From: Panorpa germanica | Lineage: Eukaryota > Arthropoda > Insecta > Mecoptera > Panorpidae | NCBI GenBank assembly: GCA_963678705.1 | Contig: OY783204.1 | Span: forward strand, 14,146,759-14,210,758 | Direction of reading: 5' to 3' | DNA length: 64,000 nucleotides | In this document: positions 55,465 to 63,634 of the stretch, one piece after another | Layout of the letters: each line of letters starts with the position of its first letter | How positions within the stretch are numbered: the stretch's first letter is position 1 | The notes under the pieces: model-generated | What the model was told of the DNA's origin: nothing | Database searches by the model: none | What the model saw: the letters and a program-made list of their open reading frames with translations, nothing else | Program-made: the position numbers and the translations under genes

Positions 55465-56763
55465 GTGAATATGATAGTAAATATAAATCAATTTGTTCCA
55501 TTTTATTGTTCATCATTCATTGACTTACCAGTTGAAATAAAACGAAAAAAGGCTGTAATAAATGTTCAGAATAAGGATGATAAATGTTTTGTATGGGCAG
55601 TATTATCAGCGCTTTATCCAGCAAAATATAATGCTGAAAAAGTATCGTCTTATAAGAGATATGTAAATTGTCTTAATTTAAATGGTATTAAATTTCCAAT
55701 GACGTTATCACAAGTCTCAAAATTTGAAAAACTAAATAATATAACAATAAATGTGTATATTTTAAAAAAGAACAAGAAAACATTTGTAACTATTCCTGTA
55801 TATGTAAGTAAAATATATGAAAGTAAACATATACATTTATTAATGATTCAAAGTGATTATGAAGTAGAAGATGAAGAAGAAGAAGAAGAAGAGGATGAAG
55901 AAGATGTTGTTGAAAGTAATAATGAGGAATGTGACAATAAAATAAAATTTCATTTTTGTTGGATAAAGAATTTATCAAGACTTGTTAGTAATCAACTTTC
56001 AAAAACAAATTGTAAGAAATTTATATGTGATCGATGTTTACATTTCTTAAGATATGAGTACAAGTTTAAGGAACATTTACAAGACTGTGTTGGATTAGGA
56101 CTGAGACCAGTTAAACCGATAATGCCAGATGAAAATTCTAATATACTTGAGTTTAAAAACTTTAAGAGAAAAATTAGAAATCCATGTGTTATTTATGCAG
56201 ACTTTGAAAGTATATTGGATAGTAATGTGACAAATATTGAAACCAAGGGGGTATATCAAACACATATTGCACATAGCGTTGGATATTATGTAAAATATTC
56301 ATATGATGACTCTAAATCTTATTTTAATAGTTATCGTGGTGAAGATTGCGTTCAGTGGTTTGTAAATGAATTAAAAGAGATTGCTTATAATGTTGAGGAT
56401 ATAATAAAAAATGTATTACCAATGAAAACATTGACGGCTCAACAAAAGATTGAATATTTAAATGCAATAAATTGTCATATATGTGAAAAACCGTTGCAAC
56501 AAGACCGTGTTCGAGATCATTGTCATTTAACAGGAAATTATAGAGGACCAGCTCATAATGAATGTAATTTAAATTATAATGAAAGTTATGTGATTCCAAT
56601 AATTTTTCATAATTTATCATCTTATGATGCACATTTTATAATAATTGATTTAGCTACCGGAATAAGTGGAAGAACCTCTGTGCTACCAATTAATAAAGAA
56701 AAATATATTTCATTTACGAAATATGTGTATGGAACTAATATTTCATTAAGATTTATTGATTGA
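55465..56763 (+). CDS. Polinton DNA polymerase B, exonuclease segment (broken gene, part 2)
   Basis: A 432-aa segment with the start of the 3'-5' proofreading domain. In order: a conserved CFVWAVLSALYP block (41-52); an almost pure Glu/Asp run (about 134-147); a zinc-finger-like C188-x2-C191...H204-x3-C208; the Exo I motif YADFES with D246 and E248; an insert with C337-x2-C340, DHCHLTG (351-357) and H364-x2-C367 that resembles the zinc-binding endonuclease VII/HNH fold; and the Exo II motif FHNLSSYDAH (381-390). It ends at an in-frame TGA (56761-56763), after which the same frame continues as YRFMASSL, so the stop is a nonsense change and not a domain end. The listed ATG is only the first in this frame, because the true start is upstream in part 1. 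Confidence 0.88.
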   Translation: MNMIVNINQFVPFYCSSFIDLPVEIKRKKAVINVQNKDDKCFVWAVLSALYPAKYNAEKVSSYKRYVNCLNLNGIKFPMTLSQVSKFEKLNNITINVYILKKNKKTFVTIPVYVSKIYESKHIHLLMIQSDYEVEDEEEEEEEDEEDVVESNNEECDNKIKFHFCWIKNLSRLVSNQLSKTNCKKFICDRCLHFLRYEYKFKEHLQDCVGLGLRPVKPIMPDENSNILEFKNFKRKIRNPCVIYADFESILDSNVTNIETKGVYQTHIAHSVGYYVKYSYDDSKSYFNSYRGEDCVQWFVNELKEIAYNVEDIIKNVLPMKTLTAQQKIEYLNAINCHICEKPLQQDRVRDHCHLTGNYRGPAHNECNLNYNESYVIPIIFHNLSSYDAHFIIIDLATGISGRTSVLPINKEKYISFTKYVYGTNISLRFID

Positions 56764-56772
56764 TATCGATTT

Positions 56773-57663
56773 ATGGCTAGTTCTTTAAGTAATTTAGCAT
56801 CTTATTTACCAAATAATAAACTAAAAAATTTAAAATCAGAATTTAACAATTTAAGCAATGAAGAATTTACTTTGTTAAGTAAAAAAGGTGTATTTCCTTA
56901 TGATTATATAAATTCCTGGGAAAAGTTAAATGAGACAGCTTTACCACCTCAGGATAATTTTTTTAATTTATTAAATGATAGTAACTTTTTAGATACAGAT
57001 TACAAACATGCACAAGACATATGGAATACATTTCATTTTAAAACACTTGGTGAATATTCAGATTTGTACTTAAAAACCGATGTGTTATTACTTTGTGACA
57101 TATTTGAAAATTTTCGAGATAATTGTTTAGAGACGTATAAATTAGATCCAGTGCATTATGTTTCTGCCCCAGGCTTAGCATGGGATTCTATGTTAAAAAT
57201 TACAAAAATTAAACTTGAATTGTTTACTGATATAAATATGTGGCTATTTATAGAGAAGGGTATCAGAGGTGGTATAAGTCAATGTTCAAACAGATATGCA
57301 GAGGCCAATAACAAATACATGAATGAAAAGTATAAACCTGAATTACCTTCTAAATATCTAATGTATTTCGATGTTAATAACTTATACGGTCATGCAATGT
57401 CTCAATTCCTACCATATGGAAATTTTAAATGGTTAAACAACCAGGAAATATTGGAAATAAGTAATACTATATGCAATTTGTCAGAAACTAGCAATACTGG
57501 TTACATTTTAGAAGTAGATTTAACTTATCCTCAAAGTTTACATAATCTCCATAAAGATTTGCCGCTTTGTCCTGAGCATTGTATTGCACCAGGAAGTAAA
57601 CATAAAAAACTTTTAACTACTTTATATGATAAGGAGAAATATATAATTCATTATAGTAATTAA
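56773..57663 (+). CDS. Polinton DNA polymerase B, palm motif A segment (broken gene, part 3)
   Basis: This 296-aa segment continues part 2 in the same frame, ten bases after its TGA. It carries the Exo III motif YLKTD (99-103) inside [18 protein letters not shown], the IRGGISQ link between exonuclease and polymerase domains (164-170) and polymerase motif A as DVNNLYG (200-206), with the catalytic Asp at 200. These are typical of the protein-primed group of family B polymerases used by Polintons and adenoviruses. It ends at TAA (57661-57663), where relatives usually have Leu in a Y-R-N-L-K context, and the same frame goes on as KQCIHLG. Readthrough seems unlikely; a point mutation is the simpler view. 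Confidence 0.88.
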   Translation: MASSLSNLASYLPNNKLKNLKSEFNNLSNEEFTLLSKKGVFPYDYINSWEKLNETALPPQDNFFNLLNDSNFLDTDYKHAQDIWNTFHFKTLGEYSDLYLKTDVLLLCDIFENFRDNCLETYKLDPVHYVSAPGLAWDSMLKITKIKLELFTDINMWLFIEKGIRGGISQCSNRYAEANNKYMNEKYKPELPSKYLMYFDVNNLYGHAMSQFLPYGNFKWLNNQEILEISNTICNLSETSNTGYILEVDLTYPQSLHNLHKDLPLCPEHCIAPGSKHKKLLTTLYDKEKYIIHYSN

Positions 57664-57684
57664 AAGCAATGTATACATTTAGGA

Positions 57685-58614
57685 ATGCAAGTGTCAAAAA
57701 TACATCGAGTTTTAAAATTTAGTCAATCACCGTGGCTAAAAAACTATATCGATTTAAATACAGAAAAAAGAAAAATGGCTACCAATGATTTTGAAAAAAA
57801 CTTGTATAAATTAATGAATAATAGTGTATTTGGTAAGACAATGGAAAATGTTAGAAAACATCGTGATATAAAATTAAAAACAAAATGGGGTGGTCGTTAT
57901 GGAGTAAAAAGTTTAATAGCACGACCTAATTTTCATAGCCGAACAATTTTTAATAAAAATGTTGTGGCTATTGAACTTTTAAAACCTAATATTACATTTA
58001 ATAAACCTATATATGTTGGCTTTTCAATATTAGATTTATCTAAAACAGTAATGTATGATTTTCATTATAATTATATGCAAAAAGAATTTTTTAATAATAA
58101 TTTAAAGTTATTATATATTGATACTGACTCGTTAATATATGAAATTATCACATCAGATATTTATGAAACTATAAAACGCGATATAAGTAAGTTTGATACA
58201 AGTGATTATAAAGAAAACAATCAATATAATATTCCCCGTGTAAATAAAAAGGTATTAGGTTTAATGAAGGATGAAAATAACGGTAAAATTATGACTAACT
58301 TTATAGGACTAAGATCAAAAATGTATACAATAAAAGTTAATAATAATGATATTATAAAAAAAATAAAAGGAGTAAAGACAAGTGTAGTAAAAAACCATAT
58401 TTCTTTTGAAGATTATGAAAATTGTTTAAGAACTTTAAATGAAAAAAAATGTACTCAAAGAGGAATAGTTTCAAAATTGCATAATGTGTACTCTATTAAG
58501 CAAACAAAAATTGCTTTAAGTCCTTTTGATGATAAACGGTGTATTATAAAAAATAGTACTGATACTTTGCCTTGGGGTTTTGATAGTTTTAGTGAGAGCG
58601 ATTTATTGTTATAA
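57685..58614 (+). CDS. Polinton DNA polymerase B, C-terminal palm and thumb (broken gene, part 4)
   Basis: The last 309 aa of the polymerase, in the same frame as part 3. It has [18 protein letters not shown] near the start, motif B as K42-x3-NSVFG (to 50), [11 protein letters not shown] (120-130) and motif C YIDTDS (144-149) with both metal-binding Asp residues present. The C-terminal part includes [15 protein letters not shown] and FIGLRSKMY and ends [13 protein letters not shown]. All catalytic motifs are intact, so the gene was disabled by the upstream breaks and not by loss of the active site. The end of the gene is duplicated in the 133-bp tandem repeat that follows, and it faces the integrase gene convergently. 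Confidence 0.9.
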   Translation: MQVSKIHRVLKFSQSPWLKNYIDLNTEKRKMATNDFEKNLYKLMNNSVFGKTMENVRKHRDIKLKTKWGGRYGVKSLIARPNFHSRTIFNKNVVAIELLKPNITFNKPIYVGFSILDLSKTVMYDFHYNYMQKEFFNNNLKLLYIDTDSLIYEIITSDIYETIKRDISKFDTSDYKENNQYNIPRVNKKVLGLMKDENNGKIMTNFIGLRSKMYTIKVNNNDIIKKIKGVKTSVVKNHISFEDYENCLRTLNEKKCTQRGIVSKLHNVYSIKQTKIALSPFDDKRCIIKNSTDTLPWGFDSFSESDLLL

Positions 58615-58849
58615 GTATATTTTTAATGTAAAAATAAATACATATTTATAATAACCAATAGTTTTATTTATTTAAAATGTTATACAATATTTTTAGCATC
58701 TATCCAACTGTTATGATAGTTTTAGTGAGAGCGATTTATTGTTATAAGTATATTTTTAATGTAAAAATAAATACATATTTATAATAACCAATAGTTTTAT
58801 TTATTTAAAATGTTATACAATATTTTTAGCATCTATCCAACTGTTATGA
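58581..58849. repeat. 133-bp tandem duplication across convergent gene ends
   Basis: 58581-58716 and 58714-58849 are the same sequence with a 133-bp period and a 3-bp overlap (TGA) at the junction. The unit spans the last codons of the + strand polymerase, the intergenic bases and the last codons of the - strand integrase. Because of the order, copy 1 completes the polymerase and copy 2 completes the integrase, so neither gene is cut. Each copy has AATAAA on + (58633, 58766) and TTTATT, a - strand signal (58663, 58796). Confidence 0.93.
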
Positions 58850-59742
58850 GATTTATCTAAACCTAACCACTTTACAAAAATTGTTTTTCCTTTTTTCTGT
58901 AAAACTTTCTCAACTAGATATATATCTGGATATTTTGTTTTTTGTAGTTCTTGTTCGTAAAACGCGCCTGCAATTGATTGGCCAAGAGAATCATTAAGTA
59001 AATATGTGACTGGATTAGTTAGTTGTACTTTTGATATAGTAAATATTTCGGTACTCCAGTTAGGAGTATACCCTTTTGCAAATAATGATTTGGTTTTGCT
59101 TAAACGAACATAATCTCCAACTTTATATCGACTTAAACCGACCCTTTTTATTCTATTGTATACATTTCCTAATAATTTTTTTTCATTTTTTATTGATACT
59201 TGAGATGGCTTCATATTAATTGTTGAATGATGAGAATTATTATATTTCTTAACAAGTGCATCAATGTTTTTAATCCAATTATAGTTGCCTTTTATACTAA
59301 AATCTTTCCACATGGCATTTTTTAGAGTTCTATTAAATCTTTCAACAATCGATGCTTTCATATTACTAAATGTACTATAATGGTTTATATCATACGAATC
59401 TATAACTTTTTTAAATTCAGTGTTATAAAATTCCTTTCCGTTATCTGTTTGTAAGTTTTTCGGAACCTTATTCTTATTTTTTAATAAAATATTTTCAAAT
59501 GCAACAGTAACGTCTTTTGCAGATTTTGATTTTACTGGAACTGCCCATGCATATTTAGAAAATATATCAATTACTGTGAGTAAATACTTGTAACCTTTGT
59601 TTTCTTTTGCATACGGAATCATTTCTACTAAATCAGCTTGCCAAGAATCATTTAGACCTTTTATGATTACATGTCTACGCTTATAGTTTTTAAGTGCAGG
59701 TTTATGTAACTCATTAATTATACCTATTTTTGTTTTGCTCAT
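58813..59742 (-). CDS. Polinton integrase (DDE type) with C-terminal chromodomain
   Basis: A 309-aa protein of the retroviral-integrase fold that would insert the element into host DNA. The catalytic core shows W-Q-A-D37-LVEM, L-Q-T-D100-NGKEF and S-I-V-E134-RFNRT, so all three acidic residues are present; spacing between the second Asp and Glu is 33 residues, as in other Polintons. HKPALKNYKRRHVI (13-26) and WQADLVEM are hallmark blocks. VGDYVRLSKTK (208-218) is the small SH3-like region, and residues about 273-307 (YLVEKVL, VKWLG, HNSWI) form a chromodomain that may direct integration to modified histones. An N-terminal zinc finger is not seen, which is usual for the short insect versions. 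The frame is intact from its ATG. Its start lies 22 bp after the 72-aa gene on the same strand. Confidence 0.95.
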   Translation of the reverse strand: MSKTKIGIINELHKPALKNYKRRHVIIKGLNDSWQADLVEMIPYAKENKGYKYLLTVIDIFSKYAWAVPVKSKSAKDVTVAFENILLKNKNKVPKNLQTDNGKEFYNTEFKKVIDSYDINHYSTFSNMKASIVERFNRTLKNAMWKDFSIKGNYNWIKNIDALVKKYNNSHHSTINMKPSQVSIKNEKKLLGNVYNRIKRVGLSRYKVGDYVRLSKTKSLFAKGYTPNWSTEIFTISKVQLTNPVTYLLNDSLGQSIAGAFYEQELQKTKYPDIYLVEKVLQKKGKTIFVKWLGLDKSHNSWIDAKNIV

Positions 59743-59764
59743 ACTTATTATTACACAAAATTTA

Positions 59765-59983
59765 TCAAGAACTAATATCTAAACTATGTTTTGTTTTTAA
59801 TTCTGTAATTAATGTTGCAATTTTTTTATTTACTTCAATAAAGTTATTAATATAAGCATCATGAATATCTTTCTCTACAGCTTTTAAACGTCTATCTATA
59901 ATAATTAAATCATTTTTTGATACTGTTTCGTGCCGAGTAATTTTTTTCTTATGTATATGTACTCCAAATTTGTTAATAGTCAT
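59765..59983 (-). CDS. Small conserved-looking Polinton protein, 72 aa
   Basis: A short lysine-rich frame starting MTINKFGVHIHKKK, followed by a heptad-like helical stretch (about 25-65: LIIIDRRLKAVEKDI ... VNKKIATLITELK) that could form a coiled coil. It sits between the 438-aa gene and the integrase on the same strand with gaps of 56 and 22 bp, as expected for genes expressed together. There is no catalytic motif, signal peptide or membrane segment. The function is unknown to me; a small structural or oligomerising protein is only a guess. Confidence 0.6.
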   Translation of the reverse strand: MTINKFGVHIHKKKITRHETVSKNDLIIIDRRLKAVEKDIHDAYINNFIEVNKKIATLITELKTKHSLDISS

Positions 59984-60039
59984 GTTACTTACATGAGTAG
60001 TTATAAATTAATGAAAAAGAAGGGAATGTGTTTAAGTAT

Positions 60040-61356
60040 TTATATAATAATATTAGCTTCTTTTAATTCTTCAACTATTGAAATAATTTCATTGTCATGT
60101 GATGTATTACCCGCCATTTTTGAACTAATAAGTAGTTGTAATCTTTCAACTAATTCATTTGGATCATCCCAGTAAATGAAATCCTTTTGATTATTGTTTA
60201 AAGTCATAAAGTTTGGTATTAAACTGCCACCTCCTAAACGTTTATTATTTTGTAAACCAACTGAAGTCATAAAGTTTGGTATTAAATTGCTACCTCCTAA
60301 ACGTTTATTATTTTGTAAACCAACTGATGACTTACGCTGCAAAAGTCTTGATCGAACGTTTTGTAATCTTTCTGAAGAATATGGTGTTGAAGACGCTGTG
60401 GCACTTAACTTTGTTTGAGGAGGAAATAATAGCGATATAATTTTTTTATATTTTATACCTTTGTTAGATTTAATTTTACCATTAGGTGAATATAATGTTC
60501 TATGTGCATTTGTATCAGTTAAAATTGTTTTATAATCCTCTAAATCTTCCTCACTATAAATATTTGCGCTTGGATCTATTTTAAAAAGCAATTCATATAA
60601 TCCGGGGGATGACTTATATTTTTTATTTCCTATTATAATACCCTCTTTATCAAACGTAACCAGTGTTTTTCCTAATATTAAATTACCATCTTCTAAATTT
60701 ATACCAAATGTATGATCAAATATACTTGGATCACCTTCTCGTCTATTAAAATCAATTAAATATTGAAAGGCGTATTTATCAACTTGTTTTTTATAATTTT
60801 CTTCAACTTCAGACAGTTTTATAGATGTCTTAAATAAGTTTGGATCATGTACTCTACTATATTCTAAGGGTTCATTTGATTCAAAAACTTCATCATCTAA
60901 CTGACTAAGTTCCATTGTTGGTTCTTTAGCTAATGTTAAATCATTTTGCTGTTCTGGTATAAATGTAGTGTCTAGGGGTTCTTTTAACATGTTATTTAAC
61001 TTAGATTTAATTGTTTTAACCTTGAAATCATACGGTTTTGTATCAATATCTTGTTTGATTGGTTGCGCTAATTTAATATTGGAAGTACTTTTATTAGCTA
61101 GTATATTTAGTGGTGTAGTTATTGGTTCAAGCTGTTTGTCAAAGTACCTTTGTGCCTCAGATTCTCCTAGTTTTAATGCGAGATACTTTTGTCTTATAGA
61201 ATCGCTTGATTTAATAATATCGCATGTTAATTTTTTATCTTCATTATTAGTAGTATTGCTTATTATTTTACGTTTACTATTCCTTTTTTTAAATCTGGTA
61301 GGAGGAGTCTTTATTTTAACCACAGTATTTTTTGCACGCTTCTTTGATTTAAACAT
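60040..61356 (-). CDS. Conserved Polinton protein of unknown function, 438 aa
   Basis: An intact 438-aa frame. The N-terminus (1-35) is very basic (KSKKRAKN, RFKKRNSKRK), suited to nucleic-acid binding or nuclear import. Residues 45-110 are likely helical. A central block (about 215-312: FGINLEDG, PGLYELLFKIDP, YSEEDLEDYKTIL, TNAHR, NKGIKYKKIISLLFPP) and a C-terminal block (394-436: YWDDPNELVERLQLLISSK, AGN, DNEIISIVEEL) are ones I remember recurring in insect Polinton loci, without an assigned role. Residues 344-364 and 365-385 (SVGLQNNKRLGG...LIPNFMT) are an in-frame tandem duplication. It lies between the ATPase and the 72-aa gene, all on the - strand. The C-terminal acidic helix could be a protein contact site; this is inference. 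Confidence 0.8.
   Translation of the reverse strand: MFKSKKRAKNTVVKIKTPPTRFKKRNSKRKIISNTTNNEDKKLTCDIIKSSDSIRQKYLALKLGESEAQRYFDKQLEPITTPLNILANKSTSNIKLAQPIKQDIDTKPYDFKVKTIKSKLNNMLKEPLDTTFIPEQQNDLTLAKEPTMELSQLDDEVFESNEPLEYSRVHDPNLFKTSIKLSEVEENYKKQVDKYAFQYLIDFNRREGDPSIFDHTFGINLEDGNLILGKTLVTFDKEGIIIGNKKYKSSPGLYELLFKIDPSANIYSEEDLEDYKTILTDTNAHRTLYSPNGKIKSNKGIKYKKIISLLFPPQTKLSATASSTPYSSERLQNVRSRLLQRKSSVGLQNNKRLGGSNLIPNFMTSVGLQNNKRLGGGSLIPNFMTLNNNQKDFIYWDDPNELVERLQLLISSKMAGNTSHDNEIISIVEELKEANIII
60203..60328 (-). repeat. 63-bp in-frame tandem duplication in the 438-aa gene
   Basis: 60203-60265 and 60266-60328 are near-identical (differences such as actgcc/attgct), a length of exactly 21 codons, so the reading frame is kept. 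It encodes a glycine-rich turn repeated twice (KRLGGS and KRLGGG). Confidence 0.92.
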
Positions 61357-61377
61357 GGTTACATGTAAACTTTATGC

Positions 61378-61650
61378 AACTTGAACGTAATTTGAACGTA
61401 AATTAAACGTAAATTCAACGTAATGGGAACGTAAATTCAACGTAATGGTAACGTAATCAATGTAATTTGAACGTAAATTCAACGTAATGGGAACGTAATC
61501 AATGTAATTTGAACGTAAATTCAACGTAATGGGAACGTAATTAATGTAATTTGAACGTAAATTCAACGTAATGGGAACGTAATTAATGTAATTTGAACGT
61601 AAATTCAACGTAATGGGAACGTAATTAATGTAATTTGAACGTAATCAATG
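61378..61650. repeat. 42-bp minisatellite upstream of the 438-aa gene
   Basis: tgtaatttgaacgtaaattc marks the period: it recurs at 61461, 61503, 61545 and 61587, and its first part again at 61629, always 42 bp apart. The unit itself is made of variants of aacgtaat. The left end (61378-61460) is more degenerate. Because 42 is a multiple of three, it leaves a 78-aa antisense frame of repeated NLRSNY units that I take as an artefact. It fills the 5' region of the 438-aa gene and the 3' region of the ATPase, so it could affect expression of the former. Confidence 0.92.
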
Positions 61651-61718
61651 TTTATTAAGATAATAAATGCATGTTATTATGAAGATGGTTACCTCAACAC
61701 TGATTATTATTGTAAAGG

Positions 61719-62420
61719 TTACTTGGTTATATCTAAAAACATATCAAATCCTTTTCTGTATCGCCCTTTATTTAAGTCACTATTTTTATCTATTACCATA
61801 AAGGAATATTTATTTGAATCCCAACATAAATTACAAACTTGTTTAAACTCTAGAAAACTTGGAAAGTCAAAGTTAACATGATCATCATATATATGCTTTA
61901 AATTTAAGTCATCTTGCTTGAATAATATAATAAAATTAGTATTATCCCGTATTAATTGCTTTGGAATTTTGCTGTAAGTCTGACATAAATAGAAAGAGTC
62001 TATCAAATTATGACGGCCCATGCTAAAAAAATTTCGAATATTATTTTGTTTATCGCAAGCAACATCATCAAATATGAATATAGAATTTGGGCTAGCATCT
62101 TCAGGTCTAATAATCTCTTCATTGTCAGTGTATGTATAGTATCCCATACCATTAATATTCTTCATAATTTGTTGTAATATTTTATATTTTGGTTGATATA
62201 AAGATTTTGAATAAATGTATATATTTTTAAATCGCAACCCATTTGGATGTTCAATTAGATTAAACATAACATTAGTTTTTCCACAGTTTGATGGTCCACA
62301 AATAATGCATCTAATGTCGTTTGGTAAAAGTAATCCATGTTTTGAATTATTAGTGTAATTATTACTTTGATTATCTACATTCTTTACAGAAAAAGTTTGT
62401 TTTTGCTTTACAAACTTCAT
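61719..62420 (-). CDS. FtsK/HerA-type DNA packaging ATPase (Polinton)
   Basis: A 233-aa P-loop ATPase thought to pump the genome into the capsid. Walker A is GPSNCGKT (42-49) after a short beta strand (IRCIIC), and Walker B is IFIFDD (114-119) with two acidic residues. FFSMGRHNLIDSFYLCQTY (about 130-148) matches the sensor region of this ATPase group in Polintons and adenovirus-like elements, and FIILFKQDD follows. Length and motif order are normal and the frame is unbroken. It is the first gene of the - strand group and lies head-to-head with the PLA2-like gene across a 344-bp spacer that contains triplicated leader sequence, so this spacer is probably a two-way promoter. Confidence 0.93.
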   Translation of the reverse strand: MKFVKQKQTFSVKNVDNQSNNYTNNSKHGLLLPNDIRCIICGPSNCGKTNVMFNLIEHPNGLRFKNIYIYSKSLYQPKYKILQQIMKNINGMGYYTYTDNEEIIRPEDASPNSIFIFDDVACDKQNNIRNFFSMGRHNLIDSFYLCQTYSKIPKQLIRDNTNFIILFKQDDLNLKHIYDDHVNFDFPSFLEFKQVCNLCWDSNKYSFMVIDKNSDLNKGRYRKGFDMFLDITK

Positions 62421-62441
62421 TGTTTAACCAGGCATGTGTTA

Positions 62442-62874
62442 TAAACTAATGGAATACATTTTAAATGTTTAATCTTTATATATGAAAACATTATAAAGTA
62501 TAAAATTGGATGATAGCACATACTTTGGTCAGTATGATAAAAGTAATAAACTAATAGAATACATTTTAAATGTTTAATCTTTATATATGAAAATATTATA
62601 AAGTATAAAATTGGATGATAGCACATACTTTGGTCAGTATGATAAAAGTAAAGAAAGGTGATGGTCTTATTGATAAACTAATCAATAAATTACCTTTTGA
62701 GTTGCACTTGCCTGGATACAACTATAATCTTTATATATGAAAATATTATAAAGTATAAAATTGGATGATAGCACATACTTTGGTCAGTATGATAAAAGTA
62801 AAGAAAGGTGATGGTCTTATTGATAAACTAATCAATAAATTACCTTTTGAGTTGCACTTGCCTGGATACAACTA
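62442..62874 (+). repeat. Triplicated promoter/leader of the PLA2-like gene (105-bp and 150-bp duplications)
   Basis: 62442-62546 is copied from 62547 (105-bp period), and 62575-62724 is copied at 62725-62874 (150-bp period). The outcome is three successive copies of taatctttatatatgaaaa...gatgatagcacatactttgg, starting near 62470, 62575 and 62725. Each has a TATA-like ttatatatg and an ATG (62510, 62615, 62765). Only the third ATG leads into the full gene. The first opens a very short frame, and the second encodes the same N-terminus but meets TGA shortly after GYNYNLYI. Confidence 0.93.
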
Positions 62875-63148
62875 TTGCGGTCCTGGAACACGTTTAATAG
62901 AACGTTTAAACCGAGGAGATCAAGCAGTTAATGCATTGGACTCAGCTTGCAAAGAACATGACATTGCATATCACCGCTATAAAGATTTAAGTAAAAGACA
63001 CGTAGCTGATAAAATACTGATTGAGAAAGCTTGGAAGCAATATTTTTCTAAAGATTCAAAGTTAAGTGAACGTTTAGCATCATTACCTGTTGCTAATATC
63101 ATGAATATAAAAACCAAACTTGGAATGGGGTTGAAACGAAATAAATAA
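62765..63148 (+). CDS. PLA2-like virion protein of Polinton, N-terminal part (broken)
   Basis: A 127-aa segment with a phospholipase A2 fold like that in parvovirus VP1 unique regions. The calcium loop is YCGPGT (37-42) and the active site CKEHDIAY (62-69), with the His65-Asp66 pair present. The PLA2 activity would act on host membranes during particle entry in an intact element. The start is uncertain: ATG 62765 is the longest frame, but ATG 62789 (MIKVKKGDG) gives a more usual N-terminus just before INKLPFELHLPG. It ends at TAA (63146-63148), but the same frame stays open as IKKKKIKGSGK into the next segment. Relatives I remember carry the PLA2 domain and the hydrophobic tail in one protein, so this stop is probably a break. 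Confidence 0.85.
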   Translation: MIAHTLVSMIKVKKGDGLIDKLINKLPFELHLPGYNYCGPGTRLIERLNRGDQAVNALDSACKEHDIAYHRYKDLSKRHVADKILIEKAWKQYFSKDSKLSERLASLPVANIMNIKTKLGMGLKRNK

Positions 63149-63193
63149 ATTAAAAAGAAGAAAATAAAGGGTAGCGGAAAGGTCAAGCATAGT

Positions 63194-63496
63194 ATGGCAG
63201 CATTAAAGAAAGCTATTCTTAATGCTCGTGGTGCGCTAAAAAATACTTTAATTAACCCTGATAATCCTAAGAGTGTGTCAAAAGCTATTAAAATTGCATC
63301 ACAAGCCGCAAAACAATCAATTAATAAAAAGTCAAAATTTAAAGTTAATAAACTAAGAATAATTCCTATACCAAAAGTAGGTGGTTTTCTACCATTTCTA
63401 ATTCCATTATTTGCGGGATTATCAGCACTAGGTGGATTGGCAGGTGGTGTTGCAGGTGTTGCGAAAGCAATAAATGAGGCAAAGGATGCAAAATAA
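63194..63496 (+). CDS. Hydrophobic, glycine-rich tail of the PLA2-like virion protein (broken)
   Basis: A 100-aa frame, in the same frame as the PLA2 part and separated from it by one stop and 15 codons. Residues 1-55 are basic and helical. IPIPKVGGFLPFLIPLF (57-73) and the Gly/Ala-rich stretch to about residue 90 (LSALGGLAGGVAGVAKAIN) form a membrane-active or transmembrane-like helix similar to segments in adenovirus and Polinton minor virion proteins. It ends at TAA (63494-63496), with an in-frame ATG immediately after it. It may be read as a separate protein from ATG 63194, but family layout favours one longer protein. Confidence 0.7.
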   Translation: MAALKKAILNARGALKNTLINPDNPKSVSKAIKIASQAAKQSINKKSKFKVNKLRIIPIPKVGGFLPFLIPLFAGLSALGGLAGGVAGVAKAINEAKDAK

Positions 63497-63634
63497 ATGT
63501 TAGCAGAAACTCAAAAACATAACCAAACTATGGAGGAAATTGCTATTGGTAAATCTGGCAAAGGAATTTATTTAAAACCTTATAAAAAAGGGTTAGGATT
63601 ATATATTAATCCGTATCCAAAAAACTTTCGTTGA
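63497..63634 (+). pseudogene. C-terminal piece of the PLA2-like virion protein
   Basis: 45 codons in the same frame as the two preceding segments: MLAETQKHNQTMEEIAIG, then KGIYLKPYKKGLGLYINPYP, ending at TGA (63632-63634). The KGIYLKPYKKG block is a familiar linker just before the protease in insect Polintons. It overlaps the protease frame in the -1 direction around an A6 run (63619-63624). Confidence 0.6.

Noticed and set aside
55790-56632. Antisense frames at 55790-55978 and 56324-56632
   Set aside because: Shadows opposite the polymerase gene; the low-complexity Leu/His runs come from the reverse of its Glu-rich and Asn-rich codons.
59930-61384. Plus-strand frames at 59930-60175, 60194-60418 and 60968-61384
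   Set aside because: They lie opposite the 72-aa and 438-aa genes and have no recognisable domains.
61372-61608. A 78-aa antisense frame of NLRSNY repeats
   Set aside because: It is the translation of a 42-bp minisatellite whose period is a multiple of three; there is no independent coding evidence.
61648-63186. Frames at 61648-61881 (+), 62417-62626 (-) and 62977-63186 (-)
   Set aside because: The first is antisense to the ATPase, the second is made of the duplicated leader, and the third is antisense to the PLA2-like gene.
56761-63496. Stop-codon reassignment or general readthrough to explain in-frame stops
   Set aside because: Three TAA and one TGA occur in two genes, but the integrase, ATPase and 438-aa genes end at normal stops and the polymerase also has a frame change, so simple decay fits better.
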